Below, one piece after another: positions 1-8,411 of a DNA stretch of 64,000 nt. The notes under the pieces were generated by a model. The model ran no database searches and had not been told where the DNA came from. It worked only from the letters and a program-made list of their open reading frames with translations. The stretch lies in contig NZ_JAMXOE010000009.1 in assembly GCF_024055575.1 (NCBI RefSeq), positions 1 through 64,000 on the forward strand, in the 5' to 3' direction. The first letter of the stretch is position 1. Every line of letters starts with the position of its first letter. This stretch comes from Mucilaginibacter flavidus. Lineage in GTDB: Bacteria; Bacteroidota; Bacteroidia; Sphingobacteriales; Sphingobacteriaceae. Made by a program: the position numbers and the translations under genes.

Positions 1-434
1 CGGCAAACTTGCCGACATCGTTTTAATCAATAGTTCAAAGAACAGCTGAACAGGCTCACGACTGTATAATATTACAAATAGTTGCGCAACGGTCACGAGA
101 GGGCAGGGTGAGGCGACGACCAGCTTTTGTGGTGTCGCCCGCGACTTAAAGTATCGCGTTCTTATATCTACTCACGTTAAGTTCTGCGTCCTAAGTCTAC
201 AGGCGTGCAGAAGATAAAAAAAAGCTGATTTTGCAAGTATTTGATAGTCAGAATGTTTCACAGCGTTCCGGGTGTTCCGTGAGTAAAAGTGGAACGCTTA
301 GCGTGCATGTAGACCTTGTTTGTACTAAGTCAAGGGGCTGACTTTTTTACTCCAGACTTCAGACTCAAGACTTTTTTTACTTCCCCTGTAACTATCATGC
401 CAAAAAACAGGTCTATTAAGCATCAACCAAACTG
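1..434. other. Intergenic region at the left edge, no gene recognised
   Basis: No coding region could be supported here. It opens with a small inverted repeat, CGGCAA/TTGCCG (1-14), which may be the end of a terminator. Positions 60-230 have near-coding composition but no open frame and no RNA family that I recognise. A dispersed GCGTTCC palindrome lies at 241-298 and a short GACT-type word repeat at 353-373. The neighbouring gene to the left is outside the window. Confidence 0.6.
241..298 (+). repeat. Dispersed GCGTTCC palindrome, copy 1
   Basis: AGCGTTCC (262-269) and GGAACGCT (291-298) are perfect 8-base arms around a 21-base loop that contains another GTTCC. The left flank, TGATAGTCAGAATGTTTCA, is also conserved. 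Related copies lie at 28666-28720 (opposite strand) and 60829-60885. Flank plus palindrome recurring at three intergenic sites shows a dispersed element rather than a chance hairpin. Confidence 0.75.
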
Positions 435-1412
435 ATGCGAAAATTTTGCCTGATATTGCTCCTTTTTATTATTTGCCGGCACAGCAACGCGCTGGCAGAT
501 GGAGGAGTTTTGGTTGGCAAGTTGAAATTTAATACGCATCACCGGGTTTATGACCCCGACCCTGCGCCGTATGCCGATTTTACCACGATGATTGTACCCA
601 TTAAAAGGGTAGGCAACCTCATAGTTGTTGAAGCGCAGGTTGATACCATGGAGGGTAATTTTATTTTGGATACAGGCGCGCCCGGTTTGGTATTAAATGC
701 AACCTATTTCAGGAGTATGCCGGTTATCGATGAGCCCGAAACCGGCGGTATTAATGGTTCTACAGGTTCGTTTACCACCTATGTCCGCAATTTTAAAATT
801 CTCGACCTGCAATACAGCCGCCTAACTGCCCATGTTTGCGACCTTGGATTTATTGAAAACGGCAGAAATATTAAGATCCTCGGTTTACTGGGCACAAGGC
901 TTTTTGCAAATTTTGCCGTAACAGTCGATCTTTTTAACAACGTTCTCTACATTCAAAAGCTGGATAAAAACGGCAATATCCCCGAAGGGGAACGTATATT
1001 TCACGACCGTTTGCTGGTAAGTCCGTTTAGGTTGATCAATGACGTTATTTTTTTAAAAGGAAGCGTTAATAATTATACATTGTGGTTTGCTTTTGACAGC
1101 GCTGCAGAAACAAACCTGTTGGATTATGACAGGTCGAAAAAATTTATGGCGACGCTGGAAGTGATTGGTCGCGCAAAAATAAAAGGGCTGGGTGGCACAG
1201 GTGTAACAGTTTTGTACACCAGCTTTGATAAACTGACGGTGGCTGACCATACTTTCGGGAAAAACCGTGCACTGGTGGCTAATTTGGAAAAAATGGGCAA
1301 GGCCTACGGGCAAACGGTTGACGGCATTCTAGGGTACGATTTTTTCTCGAGGGGGATATTCACCATCAATTTCGTTAAAAAAGAGTTTGAGATGTACATT
1401 TATAAAAATTAA
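435..1412 (+). CDS. Secreted bilobed retropepsin-like aspartic protease
   Basis: A 325-residue protein with an N-terminal signal peptide (about residues 1-22), so it probably acts in the periplasm or outside the cell. Two aspartic-protease half-sites are visible. The first is FILDTGAPG with DTGA at 79-82, followed by LLGTRLF (151-157). The second is FDSAAE with the Asp at 221, followed by GILGYDF (298-304). This D-[TS]-[GA]-A plus hydrophobic-Gly arrangement occurring twice fits the Asp_protease_2 (retropepsin-like) family as a single-chain two-lobed enzyme. The second lobe has Ser-Ala in place of Thr-Gly, so its activity is less certain. The next gene starts 3 bases after the stop codon, so the two are probably co-transcribed. 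The substrate is unknown. Confidence 0.8.
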   Translation: MRKFCLILLLFIICRHSNALADGGVLVGKLKFNTHHRVYDPDPAPYADFTTMIVPIKRVGNLIVVEAQVDTMEGNFILDTGAPGLVLNATYFRSMPVIDEPETGGINGSTGSFTTYVRNFKILDLQYSRLTAHVCDLGFIENGRNIKILGLLGTRLFANFAVTVDLFNNVLYIQKLDKNGNIPEGERIFHDRLLVSPFRLINDVIFLKGSVNNYTLWFAFDSAAETNLLDYDRSKKFMATLEVIGRAKIKGLGGTGVTVLYTSFDKLTVADHTFGKNRALVANLEKMGKAYGQTVDGILGYDFFSRGIFTINFVKKEFEMYIYKN

Positions 1413-1415
1413 CAA

Positions 1416-2849
1416 ATGAGGCAAAGGGTTTATATGGTATCTATTTTTGTATTGCTTTTAAGCGGTATAAAAACTGCCATGGCCCAGCGCCAGAATAGCC
1501 TGCTTATTGCACGCGACCATTTGATATTACAGATCGACCTGAAATCGCCCCGGAAAGTGATCGACAGTATTCTTAAAGTGGCAGGCGTGACCGGGCGAAG
1601 CGCCGAGAAGTTTTTCGACAATGACTATAAGGGATTAGAAGAAGATGGCTGGAACCTGGCCACAAAAGACGAAAACCTGATCCGTTTCGACCGTTCGCTT
1701 TCCGATCTGAATGATAATCCCCAAAGTGCACCCTTTGAAATTACTACCCGTTTGCCGGAGTTTGCCGGCGCGCCGGGTTACCCGGAAGAAGTAAAGTATG
1801 GAGTTAATAAGTTTTCGCAGGTTACCGTTTTTGGTTTATCATCAGGCCTTACAAGGTTTATCCTGCCGGGCAACACCAGGGCAAAGAGGGTTATTTTGTC
1901 AGGGAATTTTAATAACTGGAGTACCTTAAAAGGTGCCATGAAAAAGACGGATGGCGGCTGGATACTTGATGTTAAACTGGCAGCCGGAGCTTACGAATAC
2001 AAATACATTATTAACGGGCACTGGACAACCGACCCAAATAACCTTTTGCAGGTTGGTGATGGCGTTGGCAACACCAATTCACTTTTCTTTAAATATAATT
2101 ACACCATTAAACTGCCGGGCTACGCATCGGCACGTAAGGTGGTGTTTGCCGGCGATTTTAATAAATGGAAAACCAACGAAATTGCGCTGGAGAAAAAAGG
2201 GAACGGCTGGGAAAAGCAGCTTTACTTAAGCGAAGGAAAGCACGTTTACCATTTTTTGGTTGATGGCCGTTGGGTAACCGACCCGGGCAACCCTGTAAAA
2301 CTGAAAGATGGCGAGGGTAATTTAAATTCGGTTTTAAACCTTGGCAGCGACGTTACTTTTAAACTGGCAGGTTATGGAAATGCAAAAAAGGTCTTTTTGG
2401 CAGGTACTTTTAACAAATGGCGGCGCGAAGAGTTAAGCCTGGTGAAAACTATAGACGGCTGGGCATTAACTACCACCCTTGCCGCAGGTAATTATAATTA
2501 TAAATTTATTGTAGATGGCGACTGGATCACGGATCCTGCAAACCCGCATTTTGCCACTGAGGGGGGCAAACGTAATTCGTTTATTGCAGTAAAACCCAAC
2601 CATACTTTCAGGCTAAAAGGATATGCAAGTGCAAAAAAAGTGAGTATGGTGGGTAGTTTTAATAACTGGGATGATGATGGCTATACTATGACCCGTGCCG
2701 GGGATGAATGGATAATTAACTTTTATCTTAAACCGGGTAAATACCTGTACAAATTTGTAGTGGGTGGTAAACAGATAATTGACCCCGGTAACAAGCTTTG
2801 GGAGCAAAATGAATACGGAACCGGGAATAGTGTGCTTTGGATAGAGTGA
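1416..2849 (+). CDS. Secreted protein with four CBM48/AMPK-type glycogen-binding repeats
   Basis: A 477-residue protein with a signal peptide (about 1-23, ending AMA-Q). Residues 24-145 form an N-terminal part I do not recognise. Four copies of an about 80-residue beta-sandwich module follow (about 147-228, 230-309, 313-392, 396-477). Each carries the pattern V-x-x-x-G-x-FN-x-W, then GW-x-x-x-x-x-L, then Y-x-[YF]-x-[IV]-x-G-x-[WQ]-x-x-DP. This matches the E-set/CBM48 family that binds alpha-glucans in AMPK beta subunits and branching enzymes. No catalytic domain is visible, so it is probably a polysaccharide-binding protein of the envelope. It follows the aspartic protease gene by 3 bases. 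The partnership between the two is inferred from this spacing only. Confidence 0.8.
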   Translation: MRQRVYMVSIFVLLLSGIKTAMAQRQNSLLIARDHLILQIDLKSPRKVIDSILKVAGVTGRSAEKFFDNDYKGLEEDGWNLATKDENLIRFDRSLSDLNDNPQSAPFEITTRLPEFAGAPGYPEEVKYGVNKFSQVTVFGLSSGLTRFILPGNTRAKRVILSGNFNNWSTLKGAMKKTDGGWILDVKLAAGAYEYKYIINGHWTTDPNNLLQVGDGVGNTNSLFFKYNYTIKLPGYASARKVVFAGDFNKWKTNEIALEKKGNGWEKQLYLSEGKHVYHFLVDGRWVTDPGNPVKLKDGEGNLNSVLNLGSDVTFKLAGYGNAKKVFLAGTFNKWRREELSLVKTIDGWALTTTLAAGNYNYKFIVDGDWITDPANPHFATEGGKRNSFIAVKPNHTFRLKGYASAKKVSMVGSFNNWDDDGYTMTRAGDEWIINFYLKPGKYLYKFVVGGKQIIDPGNKLWEQNEYGTGNSVLWIE

Positions 2850-2856
2850 GTGAAAT

Positions 2857-2927
2857 GCGGAAGTCGGAATGCCGAATGGGGAAGCAGAGAAGATTCCATT
2901 TAATTCATTTAGCATTCCGACTTCCGC
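2857..2927 (+). terminator. Long hairpin after the CBM48 gene
   Basis: Perfect 16-base arms, GCGGAAGTCGGAATGC (2857-2872) and its complement (2912-2927), enclose about 39 bases and are followed by TTTAAAAAAACC. It begins 7 bases after the stop codon. It could act as a terminator or protect the 3' end of the mRNA. Its words belong to the GGAAGTCGGAAT type of intergenic repeat discussed in the findings. Confidence 0.6.
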
Positions 2928-2968
2928 AATTTAAAAAAACCTTTTACCTTTAGCGTTTAGCAAAAAAA

Positions 2969-3757
2969 ATGATGACAATACCCATATACCAGGCTGATGC
3001 TTTTACCGATAAATTATTTGGCGGCAACCCGGCTGCTATTTGTCCGTTGGATAAATGGTTGCCTGATAACCTGATGCAAACTATTGCTATTGAAAATAAT
3101 TTAGCCGAGACCGCTTTTTTTGTAAAAAACGATACCGGATATAAACTGCGCTGGTTTACCCCCGAATATGAAATTGATTTGTGCGGCCATGCCACGCTGG
3201 CATCTGCGCATATTTTGTTTACCCAGTTAGGACATAACGGGGATGAAATACATTTCGAAACTGTAAAAGCAGGCACCCTTACAGTAAAAAAGGATGGCGA
3301 TAAATACGCGATGGACTTCCCGTCGAGGCCTCCAATTCATATCGACGCTCCAGTTGGCCTGGTTGAGGCCTTGGGCGAAAAACAGCCCCTCGAAGTATTA
3401 AGGTCGAGGGATTATTTTCTGGTTTATGAATCTGAAAGCGACATCCGTGATATATCGCCGGATTTTTTTGCTTTATCAAAAATGGATACCGTTGGCGTAA
3501 TTGTTACCGCTCCTGGTGATAATTCCGACTTCGTTTCCCGCTTTTTTGCTCCCGGCGCTGGTATCCCCGAAGATCCGGTTACAGGGTCGGCACATTGCAA
3601 TCTCATCCCATATTGGGCAGATAAATTGGGCAAAACTAAATTACACGCGTACCAGTTATCAGCGCGGCGGGGCGAACTTTGGTGCGAGTTAAAAGGCGAC
3701 CGTGTGCAGATGAGCGGAAAAGCGGTAACCTATTTAAAGGGAGAGATTTTTATTTGA
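2969..3757 (+). CDS. PhzF family protein (phenazine biosynthesis-like isomerase/epimerase)
   Basis: 262 residues, the usual size for the family. Hallmarks are the N-terminal QADAFTDKLFGGNPAAI (8-24), the catalytic glutamate in NNLAETAFF (Glu47), GHATLASAH in the first half, and the FAPGAGIPEDPVTGSAH block in the second half that forms the other part of the active-site cleft. PhzF-fold proteins are cytosolic isomerases related to diaminopimelate epimerase. Most members outside phenazine producers have unknown substrates, and no other phenazine genes occur here. The gene begins with ATGATG, so the start could be one codon later. It is convergent with the reductase gene that follows. Confidence 0.88.
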   Translation: MMTIPIYQADAFTDKLFGGNPAAICPLDKWLPDNLMQTIAIENNLAETAFFVKNDTGYKLRWFTPEYEIDLCGHATLASAHILFTQLGHNGDEIHFETVKAGTLTVKKDGDKYAMDFPSRPPIHIDAPVGLVEALGEKQPLEVLRSRDYFLVYESESDIRDISPDFFALSKMDTVGVIVTAPGDNSDFVSRFFAPGAGIPEDPVTGSAHCNLIPYWADKLGKTKLHAYQLSARRGELWCELKGDRVQMSGKAVTYLKGEIFI

Positions 3758-3852
3758 TTTCGGAATTCGGATTTTCCATTTCGGATTTGCTCAATAGCAT
3801 AATTTGAGATTTCTAAATATTAAATTCTTTTTAATTCCGACATCCGAAATTC
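3758..3852. repeat. ATTTCGGA-type word repeat between convergent genes
   Basis: The gap between the convergent phzF-like and reductase genes contains ATTTCGGAATTCGGATTTTC and CATTTCGGATTTG, then the near-complement AATTCCGACATCCGAAAT. The transcript could fold into an imperfect hairpin on either strand, which would suit a bidirectional terminator. The word type resembles the repeat after the CBM48 gene. Confidence 0.5.
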
Positions 3853-3853
3853 A

Positions 3854-4492
3854 TCAGTATCCCACCGTAAACCGTTCCTTTATGTGCTGCGGGTTCATGA
3901 TTTCATCAATAATGGCCACCGCAAAATCTTCCATTGATATGCGGCTATTGCCTTCTTCGTCGGTTACCAGTTTGTCTTTGCCTCTTCTGAAATTACCTGT
4001 CCGTTCACCGGGTTCTATGTAGGTTGCCGGGCTGATGTAAGTCCAATTGAGATCTTTCTCCTTTTGATATACTTTTAAAGCATCGCGATGTGCCAGGGCA
4101 GCGTCTTTAAACTCCGGTGGAAACCCTGGCGAATCAACCAATTGCAGGCCAGGCGCAACTTCAAGACTGCCGGCGCCGCCGACGATTATCAGCCGTTTAA
4201 CACCTGCCTGTTTTAGGCCGTTTATAAGCGGTTCTGCTACTTCTACTATAGTTGAGGGCTTAGCGCCTTTTGTAAAGTTGTAGGCACTTACAATGGCATC
4301 GTGATTAAATACTGCAGCCTCCACATCCTGCGTTCTGAAAATGTCACCGCGGGTTACTTTTAAGTGTGGCTGCTCCAGGGTATAATCTTCGGGATGGCGC
4401 ATTATCGCGGTAACATCATGCCCCCGGTTTAGGGCTTCGGTAATTACACGGCTGCCAATATTGCCGGTGGCTCCAAATACTGCTATTTTCAT
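3854..4492 (-). CDS. NAD(P)-binding reductase/epimerase-like protein (atypical SDR, YwnB/NmrA type)
   Basis: A 212-residue Rossmann-fold protein. The glycine-rich nucleotide-binding motif GATGNIG lies at residues 7-13 right after the first strand, MKIAVF. A further conserved block reads LNWTYISPA with RTGNFRRG nearby. Size and pattern fit the atypical short-chain dehydrogenases with an NAD(P)H-binding domain (PF13460 type), which reduce or isomerise small molecules in the cytosol or sense NADPH. The substrate cannot be read from the sequence. It is convergent with the phzF-like gene and divergent from smc. Confidence 0.82.
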   Translation of the reverse strand: MKIAVFGATGNIGSRVITEALNRGHDVTAIMRHPEDYTLEQPHLKVTRGDIFRTQDVEAAVFNHDAIVSAYNFTKGAKPSTIVEVAEPLINGLKQAGVKRLIIVGGAGSLEVAPGLQLVDSPGFPPEFKDAALAHRDALKVYQKEKDLNWTYISPATYIEPGERTGNFRRGKDKLVTDEEGNSRISMEDFAVAIIDEIMNPQHIKERFTVGY

Positions 4493-4636
4493 GGTAGGTT
4501 AAGCTAAAAGGTCCAAAGCTTTACATCTGAGAAAGTATAACAAAACAAATCCTTTTTTGCTTTAGATTTTTTAGTTGGCGAAAACGGGTGTTTTTCTTCC
4601 TGATTTAAAGCAGCCCAAAGCAGGTCGGCTAAGTAA

Positions 4637-4666
4637 AACTAATCTCTAATCTTCAGCCTCTAATCT
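4637..4666. repeat. CTAATCTCTAATC-type word repeat, copy 1
   Basis: AACTAATCTCTAATCTTCAG followed by CCTCTAATC is built from repeated CTAATCT words. A nearly identical 30-base copy, differing at about one position in this stretch, is at 15671-15700 downstream of gltD. It sits between the divergent reductase and smc genes. Confidence 0.7.
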
Positions 4667-4668
4667 CT

Positions 4669-4718
4669 AAAGTAATCATAAAAAAATCATAGAAAAATGA
4701 TTTTTTTATGATTACTTT
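4669..4718. promoter_or_regulatory. Perfect 22-base-pair inverted repeat upstream of smc
   Basis: The arms at 4669-4690 and 4697-4718 are exact reverse complements, 22 bases each, with a 6-base A-rich loop (AGAAAA). The left arm begins AAAGTAATCATAAAAAA. It ends 35 bases before the smc start codon. It could be an operator or a leader hairpin. It could also act as a terminator, because the arms contain runs of seven A or T, but no gene reads into it: the upstream gene is divergent. Confidence 0.7.
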
Positions 4719-4753
4719 GAAGGTTCGAAAATTTAAGGACGGGTACGACGTAA

Positions 4754-7700
4754 ATGCAGCTTACAAAGTTAGAAATCAAGGGATTTAAAAGTTTTGGCGA
4801 TAAGATTACGATTAATTTTAACGAGGGTGTAACTGCAATTGTGGGTCCTAACGGCTGTGGAAAATCAAACGTGGTGGACTCCATCCGCTGGGTGCTGGGC
4901 GAGCAAAGTACCCGTATGCTCAGGTCGGAGAAAATGGACAACGTTATTTTTAACGGTACCAAAAGTCGCAAGGCTGCCAACCTCGCCGAAGTTTCGCTGA
5001 CTTTTGACAATACCAAAAACATACTGCCTACTGATTTTTCGCAGGTGACCCTTACGCGGAGGCTATACCGCACCGGCGAAAGCGAATACCGGTTGAATGA
5101 TGTACAATGCCGGTTGAAGGATATTACCGATTTGTTTTTAGATACAGGTATCGGCGCCGACTCGTACTCCATCATCGAACTGAAGATGATAGACGAGATC
5201 ATCACCAACAAAGAAGGTTCGCGTCGCAATTTGTTCGAGGAAGCATCGGGCATATCAAAATATAAACTGCGTAAAAAGCAAACTTTTACCAAGCTGAAGG
5301 ATACCGAAGCCGATTTGGAAAGGGTAGAGGACCTGCTGTTTGAGATAGAAAAGAACCTTAAAACGCTGGAGAACCAGGCAAAGAAGACGGAGCGCTACTA
5401 CCAGATAAAAGAACAATACAAGGCACTGAGCATCACGTTGGCATCGTTCAGGATTGCATCCTTCAGCGAGTCGTTAGCCCGGATTGAGGAGCAGGAGCAA
5501 AAGCATAAGGAAGGCAAATCGGGCATAGTAACCCAGATTGATACACTGGAGGCATTTCTGCAGCAGCAAAAGCTGGATAGCCTTACCAAAGAGAAAGACC
5601 TGTCGGTGCAGCAAAAAGCTACCAACGAATATGTTTCAAAAATACGTGCCTACGAAAGCGAGAAGAAGATAAAGAATGAGCAGCTGAAATTTCAGCAGGA
5701 TAAAGAGGCACGGTTAACCGAAGAACTGGACAAGGATAAAACACAGTTTAACCATGTGCTTTATAATATCAAGCGTCTGTCGGAAGAGAAAATGCAGGAG
5801 GATGAAAACCTGCAAAAGGTGATTGCACAGGTAACTGATTTAAAAGAAGCGGTTGATGAATTAAGGGCCCAACAGTCGGAAGCCCGGGGCGAGCTGGCTG
5901 AACTCACCAACATAAATACCCGCCTGCAAAACCAGGCTTACAAGGCCGAAAAGGATCTTGACATTTTAAAGATACAGGAACAGGCGCTGGAGCAGGAAGC
6001 ACAGCGCAATATGGAAGATGCCAGCAGTAAAGAAGCCGAGCTCTCGCATTTTAACGTTGCTGTTGACGGCTTGCTTGAAAAAGTTGAGGCGGCCGAAAAA
6101 GACTATAACCAGGTAGTTGAGTTTGAGACTAAGCTGCAGGAGCAGATAACAGCCACCGAAACGGAACTAAATACCATACAGGAAACCATTATAAAAGAAA
6201 GCCGCAAGCTGGATGCCAAGCAAAACGAATACAACCTTACCAAGAGTATGGTTGATAACTTGGAAGGCTTCCCGGAGTCGATACGGTTTTTAAAGAAGAA
6301 TACGGAGTGGTCTAAAAGTGCGCCGCTGTTTAGTGATATCTTGTTTTGTCGCGAGGAATACCGGGTGGCTATTGAAAACTACCTGGAGCCGCTGATGAAC
6401 CATTACGTGGTTGAAAGCTATAACGAGGCGATTAAGGCCATCAACCTGCTAAGTAAGGCAGCGCAGGGCCGGGCGCAGTTTTTTGTGCTGGATAGTTATG
6501 AAACCATTCAAAGCTTTTCGGAGAAGCTGGAACTGGAAGGCGCAATACCTGCCTTAAACGTGGTAGAAGTTGAAAAGCAATACCAACCCCTTTGCGAACA
6601 CCTGCTAAAAAATGTATACCTGGTTAATGATGAGAGTGATAGCGCACTTAATAATAATGTACTGCCGGATGGTGTGGTGTTAATTGGCAAAAGCGGCAAG
6701 TTTAATAAATCGAAGCATGCCATGGCGGGCGGATCGGTGGGTTTGTTTGAGGGTAAGCGTATAGGCCGGGCGAAAAACCTTGAAGCACTGCTGAAGGTAA
6801 TTAAATTGATAGATGTTGAGGTACATGAGCTTAAAGAACGTTTTGACAGGCTGCACACTAAACTGGGCGAGCTGAAAGCTGCCGGCAAAGCTGCTGAAAT
6901 AAAGCAAAAACAGCATGCGTTAAACCTGCTAAATACCGAACTGGTTACCGTTAAAACCCGGCAGGAACAATACCAGACCTTTATTGAAAACAGCCTTAAC
7001 CGCAAAGAAGATATAGCCCGTAAAATAACCAGCATTAAAGAAGAAACCATAACGCTGCTGCCGCTATTGGAAGACCTGAAGGCTCAAAAGCAGGAGCAAA
7101 ACGAATTGTTTGCCGAAAAGCAACTAGCTTTCAATGAGCTGAATGAGTTTGTATCTGTAAAATCAAGCGCATATAACCAGGAGAATATCCGCTTTCACCA
7201 GCAGCAAAATAAGGTTTCGGGTTTGGTGAAGGACCTGGACTACCGGGAATCGCAAAAAGAAAACCTTGAAGGCCGGATAAAGGTCAACAGCGGGGAATTG
7301 GAGAAAGTTAAACTTGCCATACAGGAAAACCTGCAGCAGGCCGATAATTCAGACGATGATCTGCTGGAGATGTATGAGCAAAAGGACCTGCTTGAAAAAG
7401 CTACCCAACAAGCTGAGCAGGAATACTACGCGTGGCGTGGGAAAATATCGGAGACCGAGGAGGAAATCACCGTATTAAGACGAAAAAAAGATAATGCTGA
7501 GATTATAGAGAACGAACTGAAGGATGAACGCAACAACCTAAAGCTGGAACTTAACGCGCTTAAGGAAAGGCTTTCAGTTGAGTTTAATATAGATATACAG
7601 GATTTACCCGAAACCGAAGTTGGAGAGGGTGAAAACGAACATGAAATACGCGACAAAGCCGAGAAACTAAAGAAACGCCTCGATGAGTTTGGCGCGATAA

Positions 7701-8296
7701 ACCCACTTGCGGTTGAGGCTTATAACGAAATGAATGAACGTTATACCTTTATACAGGCGCAAAAGAAGGACTTAAGCGATGCCAAGGCATCGTTATTGGC
7801 AACCATACAGGAAATTGACGATACGGCGAAAGAAAAATTCATGACTTCCTTCACGCTGGTACGCGAGAATTTTATAAAGGTATTCAGGTCGTTGTTTAAT
7901 GAGGAAGACTCGTGTGACCTGATACTAAGCGACCCGTTGCACCCGCTTGAATCTGATATAGACATTATAGCTAAACCCAAAGGCAAACGACCGCTGTCAA
8001 TCAACCAGCTATCGGGCGGCGAAAAAACATTGACCGCAACAGCTATACTATTTTCGCTCTACCTGTTGAAACCGGCGCCATTCTGTATTTTTGATGAGGT
8101 TGATGCCCCGCTTGACGATACCAACATCGACAAGTTTAACAACATCATCAGGGAGTTTTCCAAAGACTCGCAGTTTATCATCATTAGCCACAATAAGCGC
8201 ACTATTGCCAGTACCGATATTATTTACGGCGTAACTATGGTTGAGCAAGGCATATCCCGCGTTGTAGCCGTTGACTTGAGAGAATTAGTGGATTAG
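4754..8296 (+). CDS. smc: Chromosome segregation protein SMC
   Basis: 1180 residues, the normal length for a bacterial SMC. SMC dimers with ScpA/ScpB organise and help segregate the chromosome. The N-terminal ATPase half carries the Walker A motif GPNGCGKSN (31-39) and the conserved WVLGEQS. Two long coiled coils rich in Gln, Glu and Lys flank a hinge at about residues 510-670. The C-terminal half has the ABC signature LSGGEKTLTA (from 1086), Walker B FDEVDAPLDD (about 1113-1122) and the switch histidine in SHNKRT. The start is ATG and no Shine-Dalgarno sequence is seen, as usual in this phylum. A 22-base-pair palindrome precedes it and a strong bidirectional terminator follows it. Confidence 0.97.
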   Translation: MQLTKLEIKGFKSFGDKITINFNEGVTAIVGPNGCGKSNVVDSIRWVLGEQSTRMLRSEKMDNVIFNGTKSRKAANLAEVSLTFDNTKNILPTDFSQVTLTRRLYRTGESEYRLNDVQCRLKDITDLFLDTGIGADSYSIIELKMIDEIITNKEGSRRNLFEEASGISKYKLRKKQTFTKLKDTEADLERVEDLLFEIEKNLKTLENQAKKTERYYQIKEQYKALSITLASFRIASFSESLARIEEQEQKHKEGKSGIVTQIDTLEAFLQQQKLDSLTKEKDLSVQQKATNEYVSKIRAYESEKKIKNEQLKFQQDKEARLTEELDKDKTQFNHVLYNIKRLSEEKMQEDENLQKVIAQVTDLKEAVDELRAQQSEARGELAELTNINTRLQNQAYKAEKDLDILKIQEQALEQEAQRNMEDASSKEAELSHFNVAVDGLLEKVEAAEKDYNQVVEFETKLQEQITATETELNTIQETIIKESRKLDAKQNEYNLTKSMVDNLEGFPESIRFLKKNTEWSKSAPLFSDILFCREEYRVAIENYLEPLMNHYVVESYNEAIKAINLLSKAAQGRAQFFVLDSYETIQSFSEKLELEGAIPALNVVEVEKQYQPLCEHLLKNVYLVNDESDSALNNNVLPDGVVLIGKSGKFNKSKHAMAGGSVGLFEGKRIGRAKNLEALLKVIKLIDVEVHELKERFDRLHTKLGELKAAGKAAEIKQKQHALNLLNTELVTVKTRQEQYQTFIENSLNRKEDIARKITSIKEETITLLPLLEDLKAQKQEQNELFAEKQLAFNELNEFVSVKSSAYNQENIRFHQQQNKVSGLVKDLDYRESQKENLEGRIKVNSGELEKVKLAIQENLQQADNSDDDLLEMYEQKDLLEKATQQAEQEYYAWRGKISETEEEITVLRRKKDNAEIIENELKDERNNLKLELNALKERLSVEFNIDIQDLPETEVGEGENEHEIRDKAEKLKKRLDEFGAINPLAVEAYNEMNERYTFIQAQKKDLSDAKASLLATIQEIDDTAKEKFMTSFTLVRENFIKVFRSLFNEEDSCDLILSDPLHPLESDIDIIAKPKGKRPLSINQLSGGEKTLTATAILFSLYLLKPAPFCIFDEVDAPLDDTNIDKFNNIIREFSKDSQFIIISHNKRTIASTDIIYGVTMVEQGISRVVAVDLRELVD

Positions 8297-8342
8297 CCAA
8301 AAGCTTAGAGACTGAAGCGGAGAGCGTTTTGCGACTAAAACT

Positions 8343-8390
8343 AAAGAAGCCGAAACTTTGAAGCGTTTGCTTCTTTGTTTCGGCTTCTTT
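8343..8390. terminator. Bidirectional terminator between smc and the S41 protease gene
   Basis: AAAGAAGCCGAAAC (8343-8356) pairs perfectly with GTTTCGGCTTCTTT (8377-8390). The 14-base arms enclose a 20-base loop, with A and T runs on the two outer sides. It lies between two convergent genes and could terminate both. Confidence 0.8.
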
Positions 8391-8411
8391 ATTAGGCTTT
8401 CTGCTTTTACC

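Noticed and set aside
334..342. GGGGCTGAC, which resembles the 5' end of tmRNA
   Set aside because: The expected following bases, a tag-peptide frame and a matching 3' acceptor end are not found; the adjoining DNA is T-rich and holds a word repeat.
4687..5292. A 201-residue open frame on the minus strand over the start of smc
   Set aside because: It lies antisense to a highly conserved gene and its Ser/Leu-rich composition is that of a reversed reading of smc codons. No family motif is present.
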